From positions 1-53,546 of the forward strand of contig NZ_KB893061.1 of the NCBI RefSeq assembly GCF_000373985.1: a stretch of DNA of 53,546 nucleotides, written 5' to 3'. Numbering within the stretch: position 1 is the first letter of the stretch; each line of letters opens with the position of its first letter. Both the position numbers and the translations under genes were made by a program. The notes under the pieces are model-generated. The model did not search any database. It had not been told where the DNA came from and saw only the letters and a program-made list of their open reading frames with translations. Origin of the DNA: Desulfobacter curvatus DSM 3379 (GTDB lineage Bacteria > Desulfobacterota > Desulfobacteria > Desulfobacterales > Desulfobacteraceae). This document shows positions 34,938-42,554 of this stretch, piece after piece.

Positions 34938-36364
34938 TGGGCTTCCTTTATCGTTTGGGATTCACCTCGCTTAAGTGGAATATCCCATTTTTTCATGTGC
35001 TTCCACACAAGAGTCCTGCTTTTCCCAAGTTGTCTTGCCACCTCAGCCTTATTCCAGTTGCAGGCATCCAAAAGCGATACCAGACGTTCCCGGGTCAAGG
35101 GTGCCGGAGAAAAGGATGGCTGATTTGAGAGTGAGGCGCTTTGTGGCGGCATCGCATAAGATTGATTCTGGCTGTGAATCTCGTCAGGTAGATCGGCACA
35201 CGTTATTTCCCGGGTACGGCAGAGCACAAAGCCATGGGCAATGGCGTTTTCCAGTTCCCGCACATTTCCCGGCCAGGGATAGGCCATCAGCGCTTTCATG
35301 GCCTCCGGGGTTACATTCCGGATGTCCATGCCCTCGTGTTTATTTCCTTTTTCAATGAAGCTGCGGACCAGCAAAGGAATATCCTCCAAACGCTGACGTA
35401 ACGGCGGAAGCCGGATGGGAAAGACCTTAAGCCGGTAATACAAATCTTCACGAAACGCGCCCTCCCGGGTCAGGGTGCTTAAATCTTTGTGGGTGGCAGC
35501 AATAATTCGGATGTCAATTTTCTTTTTCCGGGTGTCTCCCACCCGCTCAATTTCCCTCTCCTGGAGTACCCGCAGCAGCTTTACCTGCATATAGGGCGTC
35601 AGTTCCCCGATTTCATCAAGAAATATGGTGCCGGTGTCTGCCTGTTCAAATCGCCCGATCCGGTCTTTATGCGCACCGGTAAACGCGCCCTTGACATGAC
35701 CGAACAATTCACTTTCCAACAGCGTTTCGGACAATGCCGAGCAGTTTACCGTTACCAGGGGGCGCTGCTGTCCTCCGGTCGCTTCATAATGTATGGCCCG
35801 GGCCACAAGCTCTTTGCCGGTGCCGCTCTCCCCCTGGATCAGGATGGTGGCCCGGCTGTCTGCTGCCGCCCGGATGGCATGGAACACCTTTTCCATGGCC
35901 GCTGATTTTCCAATGATATTGCCAAGGGCGTAACGCTTTTCAAGTTCTTGCTTGGCAGAGGCTTCCCGGGCCTTGATGGCTTTGATTTCCGTTAAATCGG
36001 TCAAGGTTTCCACAATGCCCAGCACATTATCTTTTTCATCCCGGACCAGTCTGGCGTTCTTGATCACCGGCACATCATAACCGTCCTTGTGCCGGATAAA
36101 ACACTCCTTGGCTTCTGTTTTGCCGTGCGTCAGTACCTTGCATTGGGATATATCCGCCGGGTTTGTTTGATCATAACACCGGCTGCACTTGATCAGGCAA
36201 CACTTTTGCCCTACTGCCTGTTCGGCGGTGTAGCCGCTGATCTTCTCCATGGCCCGGTTCCAGGCTGTAATTTTACCGTCCTGGTCCAAAGTAAACAGTC
36301 CTTCAGCCATGGCATCTAAAATATGGTTTAAAAAATTAAGGTTCCAGATCCCGTGGTTATTCAT
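34934..36364 (-). CDS. PAS domain sigma-54 transcriptional activator
   Basis: A 476-residue regulator with an N-terminal PAS domain (about 8-125), AAA+ domain (about 150-385; GESGTGKE, GAFTGA, FLDEIGEL) and C-terminal Fis-type HTH (about 430-470). The PAS domain holds a cysteine-rich stretch (CCLIKCSRCYD and SQCKV, then ECFIRHKDG), suggesting redox or metal sensing. The gene overlaps the flavoenzyme start (ATGA), so it forms one unit with the flavoenzyme and fdhE. It has no receiver domain. Two palindromes lie upstream of its start. Confidence 0.9.
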   Translation of the reverse strand: MNNHGIWNLNFLNHILDAMAEGLFTLDQDGKITAWNRAMEKISGYTAEQAVGQKCCLIKCSRCYDQTNPADISQCKVLTHGKTEAKECFIRHKDGYDVPVIKNARLVRDEKDNVLGIVETLTDLTEIKAIKAREASAKQELEKRYALGNIIGKSAAMEKVFHAIRAAADSRATILIQGESGTGKELVARAIHYEATGGQQRPLVTVNCSALSETLLESELFGHVKGAFTGAHKDRIGRFEQADTGTIFLDEIGELTPYMQVKLLRVLQEREIERVGDTRKKKIDIRIIAATHKDLSTLTREGAFREDLYYRLKVFPIRLPPLRQRLEDIPLLVRSFIEKGNKHEGMDIRNVTPEAMKALMAYPWPGNVRELENAIAHGFVLCRTREITCADLPDEIHSQNQSYAMPPQSASLSNQPSFSPAPLTRERLVSLLDACNWNKAEVARQLGKSRTLVWKHMKKWDIPLKRGESQTIKEAQ

Positions 36365-36405
36365 ATTTCATCCGTATAGTTACTGTTCGACACCGGGTAA
36401 TGATA

Positions 36406-36434
36406 AAGTAACGTTACTTAACAATCAATTGTTA
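36406..36434. promoter_or_regulatory. Two adjacent palindromes upstream of the PAS sigma-54 activator
   Basis: AAGTAACGTTACTT (36406-36419) is a perfect 14-bp palindrome, and TAACAATCAATTGTTA (36419-36434) has perfect 7-bp arms around CA. They share one base and lie 42-70 bases before the activator start. Likely operator sites. Confidence 0.55.
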
Positions 36435-36490
36435 TCCTCAAACCGATTGTTTTTTTTCTTTTTGTCTGTCACCTGACAGGCATCGCGCAT

Positions 36491-36577
36491 TCAGGTGGAT
36501 ACACCCATTTTAGGAAGAATATAAATTTGAAGCAGCAGATAAACTGCAACAAACCCGATCATAATCAAAAATTCCAT
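36491..36577 (-). CDS. 28-residue single-pass membrane peptide
   Basis: A very short gene with a strong ribosome site (GGAAGGAG seven bases before ATG). The peptide begins MEFLIMIGFVAVYLLLQIYI, a transmembrane helix, and ends LPKMGVST. Hydrophobicity, ribosome site and a proline-bounded polar tail make a chance origin unlikely. It is the first gene ahead of the PAS activator, flavoenzyme and fdhE on the same strand. It may be a small subunit or regulator of a membrane redox complex, but no function is known to me. Confidence 0.6.
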   Translation of the reverse strand: MEFLIMIGFVAVYLLLQIYILPKMGVST

Positions 36578-36713
36578 TCACTATCTCCTTCCGAGTTACA
36601 ATGTTTGATAATTTTACGTCTGTGGTATATGGTTCTGGTCGGACGCTCTTTAATATTTAAAGTTCGACCGGAAATAAAATTTTAACATACCAACGCCTGA
36701 TTATGGAGGCCTC

Positions 36714-37100
36714 ATGGCTGAAATACAAGATATTGTACTGATTTACATGGAAGACGCCCCTCTCAGTTTTGCCAGAATTGAAGATATTGTGCCGGACCAT
36801 AAAAAAGACTGGTATCAGATCAGATTGCTGATGCTTCAGGTTCCAGTGCAGGTCGTTACCTGGATTTTAAAAGCGGAATACATCAATGGAGAGGTCTTTT
36901 CCATGAACGGCAAAAGCATGCGGCTGGAAAAAGTGGTTGCCCCTGTCCTGCCCGGTGAACATGACGACGAACCTGAAACATTACCTGAAAACGGCAAAAA
37001 GCCTGAATCACTTGAATCGGGTGATCCGCCCGAAAAAAATAAGGGCAACATCATCTCCTTTTCCAAACGAAAAAACCATAAAAACGGGCAGGAGCCATAG
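36714..37100 (+). CDS. Hypothetical protein, 128 residues, partner of DUF1848 gene
   Basis: A protein with a folded N-terminal part (residues 1-80: IQDIVLIYMEDAPLSFARIE, then DWYQIRLLMLQVPVQVVTWI) and a disordered, charged C-terminal tail. It appears to be conserved in related organisms by its well-formed beta-strand pattern, but I cannot name the family. It ends one base before the TTG start of the DUF1848 gene, so the two are probably coupled. GGAGG precedes the start. Confidence 0.65.
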   Translation: MAEIQDIVLIYMEDAPLSFARIEDIVPDHKKDWYQIRLLMLQVPVQVVTWILKAEYINGEVFSMNGKSMRLEKVVAPVLPGEHDDEPETLPENGKKPESLESGDPPEKNKGNIISFSKRKNHKNGQEP

Positions 37101-37101
37101 A

Positions 37102-38007
37102 TTGACCGGCCCGACCGGCATTTTGTCCGCCTCCAGGCGTACGGATATTCCAGGATGGTATACCTCCTGGTTTCTGGATAGAATTGAAAAAGGCTATTTT
37201 ATTGTGACCAATCCATTTAACAGGCAGTCCAGAAGGATTGGCGCAACCGCCAAAGACATTCATACCATTGTTTTCTGGTCCAAAAACTATGGCCCGTTCC
37301 TGGACTTGAGCGCCCATAAAATTTTAGCCCATAAAGGATTCAATCTGTTCTTCAATTTTACCATCAATACACCTCTAAAAGAGCTTGAACCCGGTTTGCC
37401 TGATCTGTCAGCACGTTTGGAGCAGGCACGGCGTATTGCCCGGGACTTCAGTCCCGTACAGATTGCCTGGCGCTTTGACCCCATCTGTTTTTATGAGAAG
37501 GGCGGCAAGGTGTTCGACAATCTTGATGCCTTTGAATATATTGCAGGGCAATTGTCACAAATGGGTATCAAAAAATGTATTACCAGTTTTTATGATCCGT
37601 ACAAAAAAGTAGCGGCAAGAATCAAACGCATGGCTGAGCCGGGCAGCCCCATAATCAAATTCATAGATCCCGGCATGGAGCGCAGGGCAAATATTATCCG
37701 CAGTATGGCCAAATTCCTAAAACCCCTTGGCATGGGCCTTTTTTTATGCTGTGAAAAAGAATTGATGGACGCAGCAGGATTAGACACATATGCATCCCCG
37801 AGCGCCTGCATCAATGGGCGCCTTTATAAAACCTTATTTGGGGGGAATCCGGAAACCCGCGGCGATTATGGACAACGGCGTAAAAAGGGCTGTCAATGCA
37901 CAAAATCGTTTGATATCGGTTCCTATGAAGACCATCCTTGTTTCCACAACTGCCTTTTCTGCTATGCCAGAACGGGCCTTGACATCACAAAACCGTCCAT
38001 GGATTGA
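37102..38007 (+). CDS. DUF1848 family protein
   Basis: A 301-residue protein of DUF1848. Key features are the N-terminal ILSASRRTDIPGWYTSWFLD, VFWSKNYGPFLD, and the C-terminal cysteine cluster GCQCTKSFDIGSYEDHPCF plus HNCLFCYA, which could hold an iron-sulfur cluster. The family resembles radical-SAM-like barrels and is uncharacterised. I place the start at TTG 37102, because homology begins at once and GGAG is nine bases upstream; the only ATG in frame (36937) would overlap the preceding gene by 164 bases. Confidence 0.8.
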   Translation: MTGPTGILSASRRTDIPGWYTSWFLDRIEKGYFIVTNPFNRQSRRIGATAKDIHTIVFWSKNYGPFLDLSAHKILAHKGFNLFFNFTINTPLKELEPGLPDLSARLEQARRIARDFSPVQIAWRFDPICFYEKGGKVFDNLDAFEYIAGQLSQMGIKKCITSFYDPYKKVAARIKRMAEPGSPIIKFIDPGMERRANIIRSMAKFLKPLGMGLFLCCEKELMDAAGLDTYASPSACINGRLYKTLFGGNPETRGDYGQRRKKGCQCTKSFDIGSYEDHPCFHNCLFCYARTGLDITKPSMD

Positions 38008-38045
38008 CCCGCCCTGTCAATCCCCCAATTAGCCTACAATAAAAT

Positions 38046-39014
38046 ATGAAAATAAAAGACTTGGAAATTAACGGCATCACCTTTCTGGCGCCTCTGGCAG
38101 GGATTACCAATCTGCCCTTCAGGCAGCTGATAAAAGATTGCGGGTGCGCTGTGGTATGCTCGGAGATGATCAGTGCCAAAGGCATATTTTACAACTCGGG
38201 AAAAACGGTAACCCTGCTTAAGTCACAGGAAAGCGAGCGGCCTTTGTCCGTCCAGATTTTTGGGTCGGAGCCGGTGTCCATGGGGCAGGCTGCCGCATTT
38301 ATCACTGATCTTGGCGTAGCGGATATTATTGACATCAATTTTGGGTGCAGTGTCAAAAAAGTTATTAAGCAAGGCGCCGGTGTCGCGCTGATGAAGGAGC
38401 CCGTCCTTGCCCAAAAAATTTTAAAGGCTGTCAGGGACGCTACACCTCTTCCCTTTACCATAAAAATACGCAGCGGGTGGGATGCGTCCGGGGATCAGGC
38501 CGTGAATTTGGCAAAAATCGCCGAAGACCAGGGGGTCGACGCCATTGCCTTTCACCCGAGAACCGCAACGCAGGGATTCAAGGGGAAGGCGGACCGGCAC
38601 CTGATTGCACGGCTTAAACAGGCTATCCGGATTCCCGTGATTGGAAACGGCGATATCATTACCCCCCAGGACGCAGGCGAAATGCTTTCTCAAACAGGCT
38701 GTGACGCCGTCATGGTGGGAAGGGCGGCCATGGCCAATCCGTTCGTCCTTTCACAGATCGAACAGTATGTGGCCCATGGCACATTCACCCGACCTGAGCC
38801 TTGGGCCATCTTCAGGAAAATGGAAGCGCTGACCCAGGGGTATGTATCCTATTTCGGGGAAACCACGGCATGCAGAATGCTCCGGGGAAGGCTTGCATGG
38901 TTTATCCGGGGGTTGCCCGGAGCTGCCGCGTTCCGCAAAGAATTATCCACCCTTTCAAGCAGTGCCCAGGCCCTTGAGATGATCCGGGATTTCGAGGCGG
39001 GCCTCAAGGCTTGA
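38046..39014 (+). CDS. dusB: tRNA-dihydrouridine synthase B
   Basis: A 322-residue DusB-type FMN enzyme: FLAPLAGITNLPFRQL start, SEMISAKG, catalytic cysteine in INFGCSVKKVIKQGAG, KIRSGWD, FHPRTATQGFKG, GNGDIITPQDAGEML and VMVGRAAMANPF. The residue after the catalytic cysteine is serine, where proline is usual. Its 3' end overlaps that of queF, which runs the other way, by 11 bases. Both act on tRNA. Confidence 0.92.
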   Translation: MKIKDLEINGITFLAPLAGITNLPFRQLIKDCGCAVVCSEMISAKGIFYNSGKTVTLLKSQESERPLSVQIFGSEPVSMGQAAAFITDLGVADIIDINFGCSVKKVIKQGAGVALMKEPVLAQKILKAVRDATPLPFTIKIRSGWDASGDQAVNLAKIAEDQGVDAIAFHPRTATQGFKGKADRHLIARLKQAIRIPVIGNGDIITPQDAGEMLSQTGCDAVMVGRAAMANPFVLSQIEQYVAHGTFTRPEPWAIFRKMEALTQGYVSYFGETTACRMLRGRLAWFIRGLPGAAAFRKELSTLSSSAQALEMIRDFEAGLKA

Positions 39015-39405
39015 TATATTCGGCAGATCCCACGGACGAAATCCCCCCGCGGGGAGTGAATTCGCCGGTCACCTTCATGTAAAGGGGATTTATGACCGAG
39101 ACCAGATCGTCCAGAATTTTATTCACTACATGCTCATAAAACATTCCGACGTTTCTGTATTGCATCAGATAATATTTAAGTGATTTTAATTCCACCAGAT
39201 GGGCGTCCGGGCGGTACTCGATAATGATCGTCCCGTTATCCGGCAAACCTGTCATGGGGCAGACCGAAGTGTATTCGGGCTGGGTAATTTTAATATCAAT
39301 GCTGCGTTTGGATTTATATGCATATTCAATGGGTTCCAGCAGATCCGATGTAATGACATCAGCCGTATCCACTGTAAAAGGGATGTCGTAGTGCTTATTT
39401 TTCAT
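39004..39405 (-). CDS. queF: NADPH-dependent 7-cyano-7-deazaguanine reductase (QueF, short type)
   Basis: A 133-residue type I (YkvM-like) QueF that reduces preQ0 to preQ1 in queuosine synthesis. The thioimide-forming cysteine is C49 in TSVCPMTGLPD, with D56 as catalytic acid, and the QueF motif ELKSLKYYL begins at E72. Length suits the unimodular family. Other queuosine genes are not in the window. Confidence 0.93.
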   Translation of the reverse strand: MKNKHYDIPFTVDTADVITSDLLEPIEYAYKSKRSIDIKITQPEYTSVCPMTGLPDNGTIIIEYRPDAHLVELKSLKYYLMQYRNVGMFYEHVVNKILDDLVSVINPLYMKVTGEFTPRGGISSVGSAEYIKP

Positions 39406-39790
39406 CTACACGCTTTCTTCGTAAATCTTTACAATTTTTACCCGAAAATTTATTTCTGACGGGTTGCCAATCTTTCGGAGATTATGTTATCATACACCAT
39501 CGAAGTATTCAATATGCTTCGAAACAGACTGCCGACGACAAGCTTGCTTTTGATGAACATTTAATCGACAAAATCCTGATCGTGCAGTATTAGGATTTTG
39601 TTAAAATTTTTCTTGACAAGCGGTTTAAAAAATACGATAAGAGCGATTGCGATATACCCAAAGAAAATGAATTATTAAATCCTTATTATTGCTCGCATTA
39701 GTTGATTAAGGAAGACCAAGGCACCTCCCGGGCCGATAAAAATTTAAACATGCGGCATAAGGGGAATCAAGGAGAAAGAGGTTATTTATT
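39406..39790. other. Intergenic region with candidate promoter
   Basis: An AT-rich 385-bp gap between divergent queF and the next gene. On the plus strand TTGACA (39613-39618) and GATAAG (39636-39641) are spaced by 17 bases, a possible sigma-70 promoter for the downstream gene with a leader of about 140 bases. No gene is visible. Confidence 0.4.
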
Positions 39791-40588
39791 ATGAACGATT
39801 TTTTACAAAGCCTTCGTAACGGCCAGGCTGAGAAGGCGAGAACACCTAAAACAAGAAAGAATTTTGACAATTCGTACTATTCCAATACATCCCGGTTCAA
39901 TTCATATGGGGGATCCGGTTATCCCAGTAATAATAGATCCCAGCAAATGAAACGTCCCATGCCTCCAGGAGGACCCCAGACACCCGGCAACCAGGTACCT
40001 GAAGATCCCAATACCGTTCTTTTGGCCGATATTCTGGATAATTTAGGCACCCAGGTTGATATTCTGATTAAAAACCAGGAATATATGATTACGATTCAGG
40101 AAAGAACTGCAGATCTTCTCCAGCGCCAGGCTGACGCCATTGAGATCATCATGGACCGCCTGAATCTTTCCCCGGACCAGGAGATGGATATCGCCCCGAC
40201 GTTTGAGCATCATTATATATCGTCCCAGGCTCCGGATGAAGAAGAAGATGTTGACGGCACTGTGGAAGATCTGCTCAAAGCGGAGATGGCTGAAGAAGAA
40301 CGCCGGAGGGCAGCAGCTCAAAATGTCAACCAAGACAATAGTATTGTAAAAAAACGCAGAAAGATTGTTACATCACCAACACCAGCAGCACCGTCAGAAT
40401 CATCATCCGGTGAAGCCGTAGATCTGATGCCCAGAGAAGAGATTATGGAGATCATCAACACCATGCGTGAACAAGGGGCCACCTATGACCAGGTTGCCAA
40501 GTATCTCATAGATCTTGGACAGCCCACCTTTTCAGGTCGTGGAGAATGGCATGCCCAGACCATCCACAGACTGTGCAGCAACAAATAG
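39791..40588 (+). CDS. Hypothetical protein with coiled coil and recombinase-like C-terminal motif
   Basis: A 265-residue protein. Residues 1-75 are basic and rich in Asn, Ser, Tyr, Gly and Pro, probably disordered. Residues 80-130 form a coiled coil (NTVLLADILDNLGTQVDILI). A charged linker follows, and residues 215-263 form a small domain (MEIINTMREQGATYDQVAKY, then LGQPTFSGRGEWHAQTIHRL). This last pattern matches the recombinase-domain motif LxxxGxxTxxGxxWxxxTIxRL of serine recombinases, without the catalytic domain. It may bind DNA. Its ribosome site is AAGGAGAAAG. The protein ends 33 bases before a strong terminator. Confidence 0.65.
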   Translation: MNDFLQSLRNGQAEKARTPKTRKNFDNSYYSNTSRFNSYGGSGYPSNNRSQQMKRPMPPGGPQTPGNQVPEDPNTVLLADILDNLGTQVDILIKNQEYMITIQERTADLLQRQADAIEIIMDRLNLSPDQEMDIAPTFEHHYISSQAPDEEEDVDGTVEDLLKAEMAEEERRRAAAQNVNQDNSIVKKRRKIVTSPTPAAPSESSSGEAVDLMPREEIMEIINTMREQGATYDQVAKYLIDLGQPTFSGRGEWHAQTIHRLCSNK

Positions 40589-40620
40589 CAATTAATCATT
40601 AATTGTACAAAAATATAAAA

Positions 40621-40652
40621 ACCGACCGGATTCACTCCGGTCGGTTTTTTTT
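40621..40652 (+). terminator. Rho-independent bidirectional terminator
   Basis: ACCGACCGGA (40621-40630), loop TTCAC, TCCGGTCGGT (40636-40645), then a T-run to 40652. On the minus strand the stem is followed by TTTTTATATTTTTG, so it can also end transcription of the HNH gene, whose stop codon at 40632-40634 lies in the loop. Confidence 0.9.
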
Positions 40653-40952
40653 ATCAGCCTGTAGGCGTACCATATATTCATCCCACTCCGCCGGCAACAT
40701 TCGTTGCTTTTGAGTATTGCATTCCTTGCAGCAGGGGACCAGGTTAAATTTTTCCGAGTGCCCTCCCCGGGAAAGGGGAATCACATGGTCCATGGTCAAC
40801 TCTTTGGGGGGAAATTTTTTCCCGCAATAGTGACATATCCCCACCGATCGTTTTCGCTTCCACCATTGGCTGCTCCGAAGCTGCCTGGCCTTAGCCCGTT
40901 CCTTTTTCAATACCGTATCGTCGGGAAAAGAAAAAAAATTTATGTCAGTCAT
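40632..40952 (-). CDS. HNH endonuclease
   Basis: A 106-residue HNH-family protein. Two CxxC pairs (C40-C43 and C75-C78) bind zinc, and the HNH core is MDHVIPLSRGGHSEKFNLVP with H56 and N70. Such small proteins are often nicking endonucleases of phage or genomic origin; the target is unknown. ATG 40952 is chosen; a GTG at 41009 would add 19 residues. The gene lies downstream of era on the same strand. Confidence 0.82.
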   Translation of the reverse strand: MTDINFFSFPDDTVLKKERAKARQLRSSQWWKRKRSVGICHYCGKKFPPKELTMDHVIPLSRGGHSEKFNLVPCCKECNTQKQRMLPAEWDEYMVRLQADKKNRPE

Positions 40953-41039
40953 ATCGTCAGTCCTGTGTTTGGATGAAAAGTGGCCCGGATGCAAATTTTT
41001 CTGTAACACGGCTGGTGGATTATTTTTCGTTCAAACGCG

Positions 41040-41924
41040 TTAATATCCGAATTCACTGAGGTGGCGCTTATTGGACACCCAATCCCGGGTTACCTTAACA
41101 AAGAGTTTAAGCAGCACCTTGCTGCCCAGCATCTGTTCAATATCTTTCCTGGCGTTTGATCCGATTCGCTTGAGCATACTTCCGTTTTTTCCTATGACAA
41201 TACCCTTTTGGGAATCGCGCACCAGATGAATGCTGGCATGGATGACGATCAGCTTTTTTTCCACGTCAAAAGCATCCACCGTTACAGCGGATGAATAGGG
41301 GATCTCCATGCCGGTGAGTCTGAACACCTTTTCCCGGATAATTTCGCTGACCATATATTTTTCGGAAACATCGGTAAAGGTCTCCTCGGGATAAAGGGGT
41401 GGCCCCTGGGGCAGGCGGGATTCCACTTCATCAAGGAGCAGATCCACCTGAATGTTTTTTCTGGCAGAGACAGGTACAATCGTCTCAAACGCATACATAT
41501 GCCGGAACATCTCCACCTGCTCATATACAGCCGCTTTTTTGGCCAGATCAATTTTGTTCAGCGCCAGAATGACCGGTTTGCCCACGGTTTCAAACCGCTT
41601 TACGATCATCTTTTCCGACGCATAGTTCCGGGATGCCGCATCCACCATAAAAAGAATCAAATCCACATCGCCCATGGCCTGGACCGCCTGGTCCACGATT
41701 CGCTGATTAAGCAGGGTTGTGCTTTTGTGAATTCCCGGCGTATCCAGAAACACGATTTGGGAATGGGGACGATTCACGACACCAAGGATACGGTCCCGGG
41801 TGGTCTGGGGCTTTTTGGATGTAATTGAAATTTTTTGACCCAGAACCTGATTGAGCAGGGTGGATTTCCCGGCGTTGGGCGCGCCGATAATACCAACAAA
41901 TCCCGAACGGGAGATCTTAGACAT
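41040..41924 (-). CDS. era: GTPase Era
   Basis: A 294-residue essential GTPase in 16S rRNA maturation and 30S assembly. G1 GAPNAGKST, G3 DTPGIHK, G4 NKID and the C-terminal KH domain (IVIGKNGSMLKRIGSNARKD) are intact. It abuts engB without a gap, at the end of the hisI-hisG-aminotransferase-engB-era group. Confidence 0.96.
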   Translation of the reverse strand: MSKISRSGFVGIIGAPNAGKSTLLNQVLGQKISITSKKPQTTRDRILGVVNRPHSQIVFLDTPGIHKSTTLLNQRIVDQAVQAMGDVDLILFMVDAASRNYASEKMIVKRFETVGKPVILALNKIDLAKKAAVYEQVEMFRHMYAFETIVPVSARKNIQVDLLLDEVESRLPQGPPLYPEETFTDVSEKYMVSEIIREKVFRLTGMEIPYSSAVTVDAFDVEKKLIVIHASIHLVRDSQKGIVIGKNGSMLKRIGSNARKDIEQMLGSKVLLKLFVKVTRDWVSNKRHLSEFGY

Positions 41925-42554
41925 CTATTCTTCCTCCTGGTACCAATCAATGAGGTTGTGGATTTCATCCCATATGGTCTGGCGGCCCTGGCGGGTCTTA
42001 GCCGAAAAAAGAACGATCCCGTTCCGGTCCCGGTTAAACGCCGTGCAGGCGGCATCCAACTGCTTTAACTGTTTGGTTTTTGATAATTTATCCGCCTTGG
42101 TCAACACCAGAAGACAGGGCATCTGCTTTGATTCAAGCCAGCGGACCATATCAAGCTCTTCTTTGCCGGGGTCCCTGCGGATATCCATGAGCAGAATCAG
42201 CCCCAGCAGATTATTGCGCGTCCCTACATATGTTTCCACCATGGGCTGCCATTGTGCCCTGATTTTTTTGGACACCTTGGCGTACCCATATCCGGGAAGA
42301 TCCACCAGGGACAATTCTTCCTGGGGCGCATCCCCCTGGGGCATATCTCCACTGACCAGAAAAAAATTAATCAGCTGGGTGCATCCGGGCCGGGAACTTG
42401 TTTTGACCATATCCTTGCGGTTAATCAAGGTGTTGATCAAAGAAGATTTTCCCACATTGGATCTGCCCGCAAACGCAATTTCCGGGAAATCGTATTCCGG
42501 ATAATGGGCGGGCTTTACCGCACTTTTTATAAATTCAACGGCACGGATTTTCAT
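41925..42554 (-). CDS. engB: Ribosome biogenesis GTPase EngB/YsxC
   Basis: A 209-residue TRAFAC GTPase for large-subunit assembly. G1 GRSNVGKSSLIN, G3 DLPGYGYAKV and G4 TKADKL are present. Its start overlaps the aminotransferase stop by four bases, and era follows directly. Confidence 0.95.
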   Translation of the reverse strand: MKIRAVEFIKSAVKPAHYPEYDFPEIAFAGRSNVGKSSLINTLINRKDMVKTSSRPGCTQLINFFLVSGDMPQGDAPQEELSLVDLPGYGYAKVSKKIRAQWQPMVETYVGTRNNLLGLILLMDIRRDPGKEELDMVRWLESKQMPCLLVLTKADKLSKTKQLKQLDAACTAFNRDRNGIVLFSAKTRQGRQTIWDEIHNLIDWYQEEE

